51,131 nucleotides of DNA from Gnetum montanum. Its lineage: Eukaryota; Streptophyta; Gnetopsida; Gnetales; Gnetaceae. How positions within the stretch are numbered: position 1 is the stretch's first letter; each line of letters opens with the position of its first letter. The notes beneath the pieces were generated by a model. It worked only from the letters and a program-made list of their open reading frames with translations, was not told where the DNA came from and ran no database searches. The stretch spans positions 287,116-338,246 of the forward strand of contig MNCI01037504.1 in the NCBI GenBank assembly GCA_015680685.1, read 5' to 3'. Of this stretch, positions 41,081 through 51,131 are shown in pieces. Made by a program: the position numbers and the translations under genes.

Positions 41081-41690
41081 TGTTTCGTTTCATGAAGAGC
41101 GGCAACGAAATTTACTCCCCTCTCACCTAGCATTGCGCCCCACGGGTTGGCCTCTCAGCCAAAAATAGTGCCTTTAAGTTCAACTGTAGGGCATTCTTTG
41201 ATTTCATATGGACAGTATTCTTTTCCATGTTCTTTCTCTTTCTCGTCAAAGATGCATGAAGTTGTGGACATAATGCGATCAGCAAATCAAGTGCAATGAA
41301 GGCCTCAAATGGTTGCAAAAATATAATTACAATTGACTTATAAATATGATGGCTTACACATATAGTTAAGACGGTATTTTCTTAAAAGTTAAGTAGAACT
41401 TAATTCCATGTTTGAGCATGCAGCTAACATGTCGTGGAAGGTGGCGATAATACTAATATTATTCCAAAAAAATATTTATTAATTAAAATAGAGTATCAAA
41501 TCAAATACACATGTAGCGTCTAACAAAATATAGAAAGGGTAAAAAGTACATGCGTAGCAAAAAAGAAAGACCCAATGGATTTGGGGATGCCTACTTAGGT
41601 TTTCATCCTTATAATCAAGTTAATAACCAAAAAAAGATGTATCCTTTCAAGAATTCATTTTTCACTAAAGACCAATTATAAACAATAGTA
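41081..41690. other. Intergenic, nothing recognised
   Basis: AT-rich, with no supported gene. The minus-strand frame 41127-41318 has no recognisable domain; it could be 5' sequence of the transporter-like fragment. Confidence 0.4.
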
Positions 41691-41779
41691 CAAGTAGAAT
41701 TAAGAAAGAATGATTGATGGGTTAAATAAGGTTACTTGCACTAGATTCTTTATTGCTCATAAATTTGATCCAAGGCTAC

Positions 41780-43283
41780 AAAATACGAATTAACTAATTA
41801 CTCTCTATTTGAACCTTTGGAGCTTGAGGCATAATTTGAAAATGGACAAGGCAAAAGATATTCAATTTCTAGATGATAAATATTTGAATATTTTGTTTTC
41901 TGAAAAATGATATTACATCTACATTTCCAAATATGAAAGAAAACAATAGGCTTGATAACATTCCAAAGAAATCTAAAATTCATAAAAGTAATAGGTAAAA
42001 AGCCAAAAAAAAGAAAAAAAAGAAAAAAAAAAGAACATCATCTTGAGATAGATGACAATTTGGAATAAATTTGCATGCTCAGATCCAAGTATGTTGGGCA
42101 AAAGGACAATGCCAAAAGACATGACCAAAATCATCTGTAGCTCCATAGAGAGGGCAAACAAGAGGCTGAAACCTAAGATGTTCAAGGCATTTGCCAATAG
42201 GTAAATCTTGGCAAAGGATACACCAGAGAAATTATTAAAATTTAGGTAGAGTAGGAAGCTTTCATATTTTCTTAAAGGAGGACATCCAAAATTGGTCTGA
42301 TTCTTATTTGTGCCAAAACCTGTTGCAACAATTAACCATGATTTATGAGTTGTGCAAAAGTTGAAATGGAACATGCAACTTATAAGGCAAAAGTTTCAAT
42401 TTATTCATCCAAGAAAGGCTATGAAAAATACTTTGCATTGAAGCATCCAAATATAAATAGTAGTGAATAAAATTATAAATTTGATTAAAATAATGATGCA
42501 TGGCTATAGACACCTTATACAAATTATCAAACATTTCCCAAGAAATCCATTGGTTGATAAGACATTAGACTGAGAGAAATCACTTCCTTTTGAAGCCAAC
42601 AAATAATCAATTGAGAATTCATGATAGCAAGAGGAGCAGGTGAAAGAGGTAATCACCATGGACAAAGCTTAAAAAGAAGACTAAGATTAATCTTAACATT
42701 TGTGTAATCTATATAATTATGTAATACCTACCAAGCATTCTAAATTTTTTTGAAGACACAAAATCTATGAATGATAATCATATAACAAGAAAGAATCCAA
42801 TTAGTGAGGGATACCTTTCTAAAATGATTTTTTCTTAGGAAATGCTTGTTGTAGCCTTAGCTGGAGGAGAGTTCCAATAATGTCAAAAGCATTAAAATGC
42901 TGCAAGAGCCACTTTGCCACTCAAGTAAGCCCCTATTTGAAAGAATTTAAAAGGCCTAAACCACTATTTTTCTTAGGGAGAGTGACAATATTCTGAGTGA
43001 CCTAGTGAAAACCTTTTTGAGAATTTTTAGAAAATCACATGAAATCTCAAAATAATTGTTCAAACTTCTAATAAGCAGCTTGAAAGGAAGTCCAACATAA
43101 AGAATAATACATGAGTAAAAGCACAAATAGATTTGTAAACTAGATACTTGCCTACAATAATAAGAGGGTTTGTCTTCCATTTATCACTTTTCTTTTGAAT
43201 TCAAGTGACCACTTAATCCAAGAGACTTGAAGTAGATCCTTTAAAATGAAATGAAATTTTTAAAATCTTAATAATATCTTAAT
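41780..43283 (-). pseudogene. LINE remnant: RT C-terminus and zinc-binding domain
   Basis: From right to left on the minus strand: KWKTNPLIIVGKYLVYKSIC, the post-RT 'WKxxxLSLAGR' box; broken intermediate sequence; CLEHLRFQPLVCPLYGATDD then FGHVFWHCPFAQHTWI near 42180-42080, the zf-RVT CxxC/HxxxC motif; then WNVIKPIVFFHIWKCRCNII, the terminal 'HIWKxRxxxIF' box. Stops and frameshifts are frequent, and an A-rich tract interrupts it near 42000. Element 3 inserted at its right edge, so the RT core may continue beyond the window. Confidence 0.8.
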
Positions 43284-44132
43284 TGATGAGTCATGTTTTG
43301 CAGGGCCTCAATATCAAGTATTCAATATTAGTGCCATGATGTTGGATATCCGAGATTGGGGCAAAACCTCCAATGTTACGAATTTGATATCACCCCTTCC
43401 ATGCTAGTCTATAAATACAACACTTGGGGTGCATAATTGAGATATAGATAGATTCATAAATTTTGATAGTGCACGCTTGCAATGTGATAAGTGATTGTAC
43501 GAATTCCTTATTTGAGTGTGACATACTTGGACACATTACATGTTAGGCAATAAAGATTGAGATTACTCCCATCATTGTAGCATCCACTTAGCTTTATTAT
43601 TATTTTTAATTACTTAAATGCTTACTATTTTTCTTAGTTAATGTTTATCATTTATTGCTCTTTATCATTTTCTATCATTAAGTGAAATGAGTACAACTAA
43701 CTGTGAGAACCTAAGTGTAACTACTTGGTAACCCAGTAGTGTTATCGTTTGGTACATCCAGTAACAGTATGCTTGGTAATCCCAGTGGTAGTTGCATGAA
43801 GTCCAAGGCATGTTTGGAAGGTTAGAAATAGATACTCATCGCACATAGGCTAGTTAGACTTTACTTTTCATTTTTAATTAGATTAAACAAGTAATTTATT
43901 TATTATTATTAGGAGTAGCTTAGTGCTAAACAATATCAAGAATCATATGCCTCACTTTGGACTAAACCATACATGATAAAGCTACCACTAGTCCAAGTGG
44001 GAAGACAACAAACTGTAATTAAGGCATAACGATTTAGATGCACGAATAGTCCCATCCACAAAATTTGACTAGATCATGTGTGAATGCTTGTGATTCATAT
44101 GGTTGGGCATAGGGGTACCTTGCCCCTCATCA
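43284..44132 (+). repeat. Element 3 5' LTR
   Basis: It starts TGATGAGTCATG and ends CCCCTCATCA. GATATY repeats occupy 43309-43391 and TATAAATA 43410-43417, followed by CAACACTTGGGGTGCAT, shared with Element 2. 849 bp. Confidence 0.92.
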
Positions 44133-44133
44133 T

Positions 44134-44150
44134 TGGCACTGTTGCTGGGG
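44134..44150 (+). promoter_or_regulatory. Element 3 primer binding site (tRNA-Asp)
   Basis: TGGCACTGTTGCTGGGG, one base after the LTR, differs from the tRNA-Asp complement only by transitions. Confidence 0.82.
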
Positions 44151-44258
44151 ATGGTACTAGTTATCTAGATTAGTTATATTATACATGATTTCTTTAAATG
44201 CATTAACGATTTATCTTTCCAAAAAATATTAAGTCATACACATCATAAACCAACAATA

Positions 44259-46185
44259 ATGTCTCTTTCACAAGCAAGAAATAATGCATTGTACGGTGAG
44301 AACATTCATTAGAGAACTAACGAGATATATATTGAAGAAAATTGGAGTGACCAACCTCATGTAGGGTTTTCATATGTTCATGACCACCTTGACCACAGTT
44401 AAGGACTACATTCACCTGAGGAAGAAAATCCTAGAGAAGGTGAAGTAAGTCCTAGATCAAGGAAGGCCTTAAGGCCTAAGACCTCCTCAAAACCTGGAAA
44501 AGATAAATCAAGGGACCATGGGGAATATCATAGAAGCCATGGCAATCCTTCCAGTTTCTCATCTTTCTTTTTCTCTTCAATGTCTAGATTTGACAAAGAT
44601 GAACCTAGGTATAGAGACAAAGCTCCACTATGGGGTTGAAATAAAAATAGAAATTGAAACAACAAGAAAAATCAAAGACATCAAAATGAACATAGAAAAA
44701 ATTATCACAATAAGACCAGATAGAAATAGAAATTTTTACCATGACATGTCAGTTAACTATGATCCCATGTTGGCCACTAAGAGCATGATGTAGATCACAA
44801 AGGTAGTTAAAATACCCCATAGGCATTGCAAGGAAAGTCACATCAAAAGGCTTGATATGAATATTATCCCTAAATTTGCAAGAGGCTATGATTATGATCT
44901 ACACCATCATTTACAAGACTTCCATGATGCCCGTGTCTTACAAAACATTGAAAGTGGGTGGCAAAAGCTTAAGCTCTTTCCTAGGACACTAATAGATAAA
45001 GCCAATGTATGGTATAGATTGTTGAAACCAAATTTAATCCATCGGTGGTCCACAATGCTGGAACTTTTCAATGGAAAATACCAAACTTGTGCGAGGGTGT
45101 CCAACCTAAGGAAACGAATCCAAGGATGGCAATAAGAATAACATGAACCCTTGGATATGGCCCTAGATAGATATTATTCTCTATTGAATAGATGCTCAAG
45201 CCATGGTTTTTCTCAAGAAGAGTAACCTTTCCACATCATAGATGGCCTTCATAATCAAATGAGAGAGATCCTTGGGATGTATGCTTAAGGTCAATTATAT
45301 GAGCTAGGAACCCATCAAATCCAAGAGCTAATCAAGCATGTGGAAAAAGAAGAAGGAGAGTTATGTAAATGGGAGAATGTTGAGAAATATCATTGGGACC
45401 CAACTCTTTCAAAGAAGAAGGTCCACATCTATGATAAGGAAAAAGAGGTAGCTCTCAATGAGGTGATTTCACAAGAAAACTTGCTACTACAAAATTCTAT
45501 TGATGAGCTTGAAGCAAGGTTAGATAAGATGTCAGAATGGATAAATGAAAAAGTTATAACTTGCATAGAAATTGTAGAGGAGAGAGTAACACAAAATGAA
45601 TCAAGTGATCACAACAAAAGGAGGAAAAAGAACCAAGAGACAACTAGGGACACTTATTGGCAAAAATGGAAAATGGTTGTAGAAGTCGAGGCTATATACT
45701 CAACCACAGAAGAAGATGATTGATTTGACATCTACATATATTGCCTAATCATGTTACATCTACATGAGTATTGGGCTTTTGCATTGAATCCCAAGTTCAT
45801 ACAAAAGTAAATGCCAAGGAAATTACCTTTTTTACAAGGTAATTATAGGTAGTCCTACAACCAACCATATTATCCTAATGGGACTCCTTATCAGACTCAA
45901 AACTACTATCATCCAACACAATGGAAAAACCCACAGTTGTGGGGAAGGCCATCATCAAACCAGCCCTACCTTTACTGCCAGTCAAAATCATATGGACATT
46001 ATGTTCAACAACTTGTTTTCCTGACTAGTTCTACTTCCTCTACCTCAAATTGCTACTACCACTCTCCTAAATATCATCAGCCCGTGACATCTTTTGAAGG
46101 ATCGCCACCTTACAGCTCTCACCCTCCATCATATCCTCAATATTCTCATATTCCTCTCCATCACATGTCACAACCAACAACATAG
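44259..46185 (+). pseudogene. Element 3 gag
   Basis: ATG at 44259 (MSLSQARNNALYGEN). The frame is broken near 44280 and 44620. The core at 44857-45135 includes FARGYDYDLHHHLQDFHDAR, RWSTMLELFNGKYQ and VSNLRKRIQGWQ. A Lys/Glu-rich helix at 45340-45723 precedes a Pro/Tyr/Ser-rich tail. The cysteines of the knuckle seen in Element 1 are lost (FDIYIYC in place of CEIC). It is homologous to Element 1 gag along its length. Confidence 0.82.
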
Positions 46186-48170
46186 GAAGGTTTAGCATCA
46201 TAACATCAATAAAAGAATTCCACTGGTGTTGTGAATGTGCATAGACATGATAATGCTAGTAGGTCCCTGCCACAATCTCAGAAATGCTCTTTCTTTAGGA
46301 TGGCTCCCACACATAAGCACAACACTCATGAACCTACTAACTCATCCAGACTAGCATAATGTTAATCAAGTGCAACACCTTTCCTTTCACAACCATTGTC
46401 CTCCAATCCCATGCAAAGGCCAACATCTGTTGTTACTCTAAGACCTATAAAAAATAATAAACCTAGCATTGTGGAGAGATAAAAGAATCCATGCATAACT
46501 AATCATGATCAAGGGTGCAGTTGTGGGACACATCTGCAAAGTTCATACAAATCATACTTTGACCCACCATATGTTCAAAAAACAAGTGTGTAAGCAAAAA
46601 CCCGCCTATGTAGTTGCCACTAAATCAAAAGACACCAGTGAATTGAATATGAAAGTGTAACACTATTTCACAAATGCATGGAGCCTACCTATCCACTTAT
46701 TAATTCTTGTCATGATCAAACGCTTAGTTGTGGAAGAAATGCCCCATCCTAACATTCAAAATTAATAGGTGTTTTTCATCTTTTTATTTTACAATTTTTT
46801 ATCATTTTCTCATTTCTTGATATAAATTTTTCCTATCCTTTTCAACTTTTTTCACATTTTATTTTCATTTCCTTTGTTAGTAATCTTTCTTATGAATAAA
46901 ACAACATCATGTAGTCTATTAAGGTGAGGTTTTCTTTATGTTGTCAAGTTATGAGGGACTAATTATTTGGACAGCGAGGCCACATCATCCATCCACCTAT
47001 TCCATTAATAATAGGTTCTTACCATGGTTATAATAATATTATTTTTCATCATCAAACTAAGAATAAATTTGTAATCATTATGCCTAGATAGAAAAGTGAA
47101 GAACCAAGTGGGAATGTGAAGGGTGTGACATCAAAGGGATTTGTGGATCTCTTTGACCACTTCTATATGTTCTATCATGTTTTTAAGGTTGTAATTATAT
47201 CCTTGTAGGTCTAACAAAAAATGAAAGTAAGAGTTAAATAAGTGCTACCTTACCATGTCACTAGAAAGACATGTTACCCATGCCTAAAGGTAGTCCTTTG
47301 GTAAGGTTGAAAAAAATAAGAATAAAATAAAATGACATTAAATAAATTTTTGAGGGTTTCATTGGAAAGACATGTTACCCATGCTTGAAGGTGGGTTGCT
47401 TCTTAGAATTCAAAAAAATAAAAAGAGAAAAAAAAAAGAGTGCTAAGAATAAACTTCTCCCTTGGATAAAAACACCAAGTGATGCTATTCCTTGCAATGA
47501 TGGTTGTCAAATAAAGAGATGAAACAATGTGATGTCACTTAAACATGGCATGGACTTGGTTTGAATCTTGAAAAGAAGGACTAATGATTACTTAACCATT
47601 AATAACATACAAGGATTCATTATGCCTATGGTAAGGCATCTGACGTCCCAATTTTTGCAATTCTTTCTAAAATCCATCTCATCTTATTGTCCTTATGATC
47701 ATAAATTGTGGTTTTATGTAACATAGAGTTATTTTCTCAAATTGGTAGTTGTTTTGTTCAACAAGTATGTGTTGCATTCAAATCCTTTGGTGTTAATAGA
47801 CATATATAGGTGTGGTTATACAGGGGCATTAAGGGTGGGATCCTGCTTTGGGGAGGATCCACTTGTATAATTATTGTAACTTGTACTTGTTTGGCACAAT
47901 CGCATCATCTTAAGCCTTCCAAATGCATAAATGATAAACTCAAAACCTTCCCTTATCATATAACTAATTCGTTCTATACCATGTATCAAATAGCCCTTTT
48001 CTTACATCTTCTAAAGCTTTTAATGCTTGTGATTTTATCTTCTAATACTATTGGTGCCTAAATATGAATTCTCATTTATCCCAGAACTTTGGATTTTACA
48101 TGAAAACTTTCAACCAATCACAGAGCTTCATTTTTCATGCTAAATGTCCTCATAAAATGAAATTTCAAGA
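46186..48170 (+). other. Element 3 central noncoding region
   Basis: No pol motif in any frame. It holds GACATGTTACCCATGCC twice (47268 and 47369), GGATCC-TGCTTTGGGGA-GGATCCAC (47838-47862) and, near its left end, KCSFFRMA-type gag tail sequence. The frame 47810-48061 covers the GGATCC block and is not called. Confidence 0.55.
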
Positions 48171-48300
48171 ACCCTGATATCGACTACCTGATATCGAGTA
48201 CTTGATATTGGGTACCTGATATCAAGTCCATAAAACTCTATGGATAGGACCCCCATGATGCTCAAAAAATTCATTATCACCAATTGAAGATAGGGGAGTT
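48171..48300 (+). promoter_or_regulatory. Internal promoter-like module upstream of Element 3 ORF2
   Basis: CTGATATCGACTACC, TGATATCGAGTACT, TGATATTGGGTACC and TGATATCAAGTCC lie at 48175-48229, about 16 bases apart. They are followed by ACTCTATGGATAGGACCCCC, which aligns with Element 2's CTATATATATGACCCCC, so the TATA is decayed here. ORF2 starts about 570 bases on. Confidence 0.6.
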
Positions 48301-48421
48301 TTTTGCATTTTTCTCTCTCAACTAAGAACTCTGCACAACCAACTTGCACACATGATATCGTGCTTCACACCTCTCTAATTTTTCATGGTTTTTAAACCTA
48401 TTTGATCTGAGAGTGTTTAAT

Positions 48422-48436
48422 TTAGTTGGGGGAGGG
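48422..48436 (+). promoter_or_regulatory. Purine-rich tract shared by all three elements
   Basis: TTAGTTGGGGGAGGG corresponds to 26793-26805 in Element 1 and to minus-strand TTAGTCGTGGGGG (34735-34718) in Element 2. It is a candidate second plus-strand priming site. Confidence 0.4.
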
Positions 48437-48801
48437 TGCTTTTGTGGAATACTTGTGCCAATTTTTTGAAATTTGCTATTGTCTAGAAGGTATTATAAGG
48501 GTAAAAATGTCAAAAACCTTAACTATTTTAATGAAAAATCAATTGTATGTATGCAAGAACCTCTAATTCTCTTACCCCAGGGATCATAACCATCATTATA
48601 AGCCATACATAAAGGAAAAGAAGTCAATTATGAAGGGTCATAATAGAAGTTAACACTTTTTGGGCATTTTTCTTGAAATTTTTCTAACTCTACAATCACA
48701 TGAGCTAAGAACTTAACAGAACTAAGGTCATGAGTAAGGTATAAACCTGTTAATGATAAATGACAATACCTTAGTAACGCAAAATCCTTGATTCATTGCA
48801 A

Positions 48802-51131
48802 ATGGTTCCAAAAAGAGAAGGACAATAAGGACCTTTGCAAGGTGCAAGAAAATGCCCAAGAGATGGCAGGGACCAACTAGGAGAACAAGGCCCACCAGCC
48901 AAGCTTAAAGAATAGGAGGCCTAGTCATTTAGTATTCATCAAGAGTTTCTTGCTATAGGGTAGTCAATCCAAGGGGAGGTTGCAGAACCATAGGCTCTAG
49001 TGCAAGGAAAATGCCTCACATTGTTCCAAGAATTCCTCCAAGCCATCCAAGAGTGATCCATGTTGACCATGGTCATTGTGGAAATGAACTTTGGCCCATT
49101 CATGGAATTTGTTCTTGAGGCAGTTAGAACTCAAGTTTAAGCATTACCTCTATGGCATATCTTCTCTAAAAGTGGAGAATGGTACCTTGGTGAGATGTGC
49201 CAATTTTGGCATAATAAGGAAGAAGGAACCATTGTCAACATTGGTGGAGTCTTTGTCTCTTTTTCATTCAAGGCCATTATAGAGGCTTTGAACATACCTA
49301 ATGTGAGGACTAAGGTAGCACATCTATCCATAAGGTCTGATGCAAAAACTAAGAAATTGCGGTTGAAGTGGACATACAACAAAGAAAACAGAATATATAA
49401 TGAGTTGACTTTGGAAGAGAGGATTTACTTTAAAACTGGCACATGCCACCTCTTCCCAACTAAAGGGCTCAACAAAATATCAACTTATGCAGCTAGAGGA
49501 AGTGCAATCTTGATGGGAAAATACAATGTCAATCTTACCTAGTTGTACTTCATGGAAATTCAAAGGTAGTTCAAGGAAAGAAAGGTAGGGAAGCTGACAC
49601 TTCCATTCCCTTGTCTAATTAGAAAACTATGTAAGCATGTTAGAATATTGGGTTACACTAATGACATTCCTAGGAGGGCTCAGAACGCTTTTTTCTCTAA
49701 GTTGCTCAAACCAGCACCACCAAGGAAAGACCTTGGTGATGAACAAGAATAAGAATTGAAGAAGGAGCTAGAAAAAGAACTAGAAAAGGAGCCCAAGTAG
49801 GAACTAGCGCAATGGAAAGAGCTGCAAGATCCACCAGCATTGTCACACGACTATAGGCTTATAATGAGTCATTTGTAGAGAATAGCTAAAACTCTCAATT
49901 GGGAAAGTAAGGATGAATCAGACCTCTTTGAAGTCATCAATGATGCTGTGCAGCCTACAGTTTCAACTGATCCATCAAGGGAATAGATTTCTTTGCAATT
50001 AGGAGGAGAAGCCTAGTTGTCACAACAAATCTCTATAAATGCTACATCTTTTCAAGTGGTACTTGAAATGGAAGAAGGTGCCATAGTCATGGTCATGTAG
50101 CACCAAGATGTAGCAGGCATAGTAGAAGTTATCATAGCCCATATTAAAGAATCCTTTAATGTGTCATTTTGCCATTGGTAGACTTGCTTAGAACTAGAGA
50201 TGTACAAACGTTAGTTGAGACTTCAATGACTCCTACAATCAATGAGGGTGTACTTGATAGATTGTTGTAGATTGGACAAGTTATGACAACTTTGTTTGAC
50301 ATCCCTAGTGATGTCTTTGTAGTACAATCTGACCTCATTGCCATAAAAGAAAAATTGGTCATGGTAGAGATTAGGGCAGAGCATGTAGAAGCAAAAGTGC
50401 ACAAATTGGAACAAGAGCTCGCCATCTTGAAAGTTGAAAGAAGGGATCCTTCCCAATTCATTATGCTTGACTAATTGAAATAATTTTGAACAGAGCAGCT
50501 AGGTCGATTGATTGAATAAAACAAAGCTATCGAACAAGAAAAGGAGAAAGTGGTATGGAATGCCTTAGTCGCTGAAGCATAAGCATGTGCCCATGTGAAG
50601 GCATTGATTGCTGCACAAGAGGAAAATAAGTAGCTTGTTGCTGATAATGCAAGGTAGACCATTGTCGAGAAATAGAAAAACATTTTGGAAGAAAGTATCC
50701 ACTAGTTGATGGAGCAATTGGTGAGGGTCAACTAGGATATAAGTAAATTGGCTAGAGAGAACTCATAATGAAGGAGGTCTACACAATACGCCAAAAATCT
50801 ACAATTGAGATAAGCAATGGCAAAACAAGGCTAAGAGGCATGAGAAGCTACAAGAGCACTTCTAAGATGAAGTTGGCATGTATAAATAGATTAATGAAAA
50901 ATAAATCTAGATGGTAAAGGCCTTCATCAATTCCATGTTAACACAAAATCCTGATTGGCTGTCCATCTTGGATAGCTATGCCTTAGTCCACTAAGTGGAA
51001 GTGAAGAATAAGGACCTACATATTAAAGATTTGAAAGAGTACATGGCATTGGCTAACCTATGCTATGCTAACCTTGCCATGTTAATAGCAGGTCGGCCTA
51101 GAAATGAGTTGGAACAACATGTAGTAGCCAC
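48802..51131 (+). pseudogene. Element 3 ORF2, incomplete at window end
   Basis: ATG at 48802 (MVPKREGQ) aligns with Element 2 ORF2. The longest clean stretch is 49195-49542 (FWHNKEEGTIVNIGGVFVSF, LTLEERIYFKTGTCHLFP). LPFPCLIRKLCKHVRILGY, a Lys/Glu-rich linker, MTTLFDIPSDVFVVQSDLIA and a long helical region (EHVEAKVHKLEQELAILK) follow. Many stops are TAG or TAA at positions that are Gln or Trp in the partner. A frameshift lies near 50168. The last readable part, NPDWLSILDSYALVH and KDLKEYMALANLCYANLAML, parallels 32.2-32.1 kb in Element 2. Confidence 0.72.

Larger units (their letters stand above)
43284..51131 (+). mobile_element. Element 3: gag + ORF2 gypsy-type element, 3' end off window
   Basis: Plus-strand relative of Element 2: 5' LTR, tRNA-Asp primer site, gag, noncoding blocks, internal GATATC module, ORF2 running to the window edge. 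No pol motif is seen. The five bases before it, TTAAT, are the predicted target duplication; the partner lies outside. Confidence 0.85.

Noticed and set aside
40534-41105. Three overlapping minus-strand frames as separate genes, including a signal-peptide-like MASSCFMVVLVLV start
   Set aside because: The frames share one stretch and make sense only as a frameshifted fragment; no single one is a complete protein.
49137-49382. Minus-strand frame opposite Element 3 ORF2
   Set aside because: Antisense to the conserved ORF2 head, whose plus-strand reading matches Element 2.

Overview
The window looks like part of a large, transposon-packed seed-plant genome, most likely a gymnosperm (conifer). 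That placement is an inference. It rests on one plant gene stretched by a 6.4-kb intron, old degraded Ty3/gypsy elements of the Athila/Tat type, LINEs, a Helitron, and almost no other coding sequence. Nearly every transposon reading frame carries stops and frameshifts, and differences between paired LTRs are mostly transitions, as expected for long-methylated DNA.

Layout. 1-517 is the 3' end of a CpG-rich LTR whose body lies off the left edge. 962-3105 is a LINE reverse-transcriptase remnant (+). 3951-13760 is the only apparently intact gene: a minus-strand, four-exon gene for a single-CRM-domain (CRS1/YhbY) RNA-binding protein, predicted organellar, whose exons join to 363 codons without a stop. 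Its last intron holds a TRIM-like mini-retrotransposon (5881-7314) and several tRNA-derived SINEs. 14.1-14.8 kb, just upstream of the gene, holds nested fold-back repeats.

14.8-30.57 kb is one minus-strand Helitron coding region (zinc/Helitron-like N, HUH Rep, PIF1-type helicase). It was split by two later insertions: a 1389-bp solo LTR (15210-16598, target duplication ATGCC) and a full gypsy element, here Element 1 (19476-28227, duplication GTGTT). Removing each insertion with one copy of its duplication restores the Helitron frame.

30574-39298 is Element 2, a complete minus-strand gypsy-type element (duplication AATAT). 43284 to the window end is Element 3, a plus-strand relative inserted into a minus-strand LINE (41.7-43.3 kb). 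Between them, 40.56-41.08 kb is a GC-richer broken remnant resembling a nodulin-like MFS transporter.

How they fit together. Element 1 has gag, protease, part of RT and integrase, but lost the RT active site and RNase H in a deletion. Elements 2 and 3 have gag and no recognisable pol. Instead they share a second gene (ORF2, about 900 codons: a globular domain like the plant 'putative transposon protein' family, then a long coiled coil). Upstream of ORF2 sits a small block of GATATC-like repeats plus TATA that copies the layout of the LTR promoter. All these elements share LTR tips (TGATGAGT...ACTCATCA), a tRNA-Asp primer site, the tract before the 3' LTR and several noncoding blocks. This is what one would expect of a non-autonomous family mobilised by Element-1-like relatives. 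ORF2 with its internal promoter-like module is the most interesting signal here.
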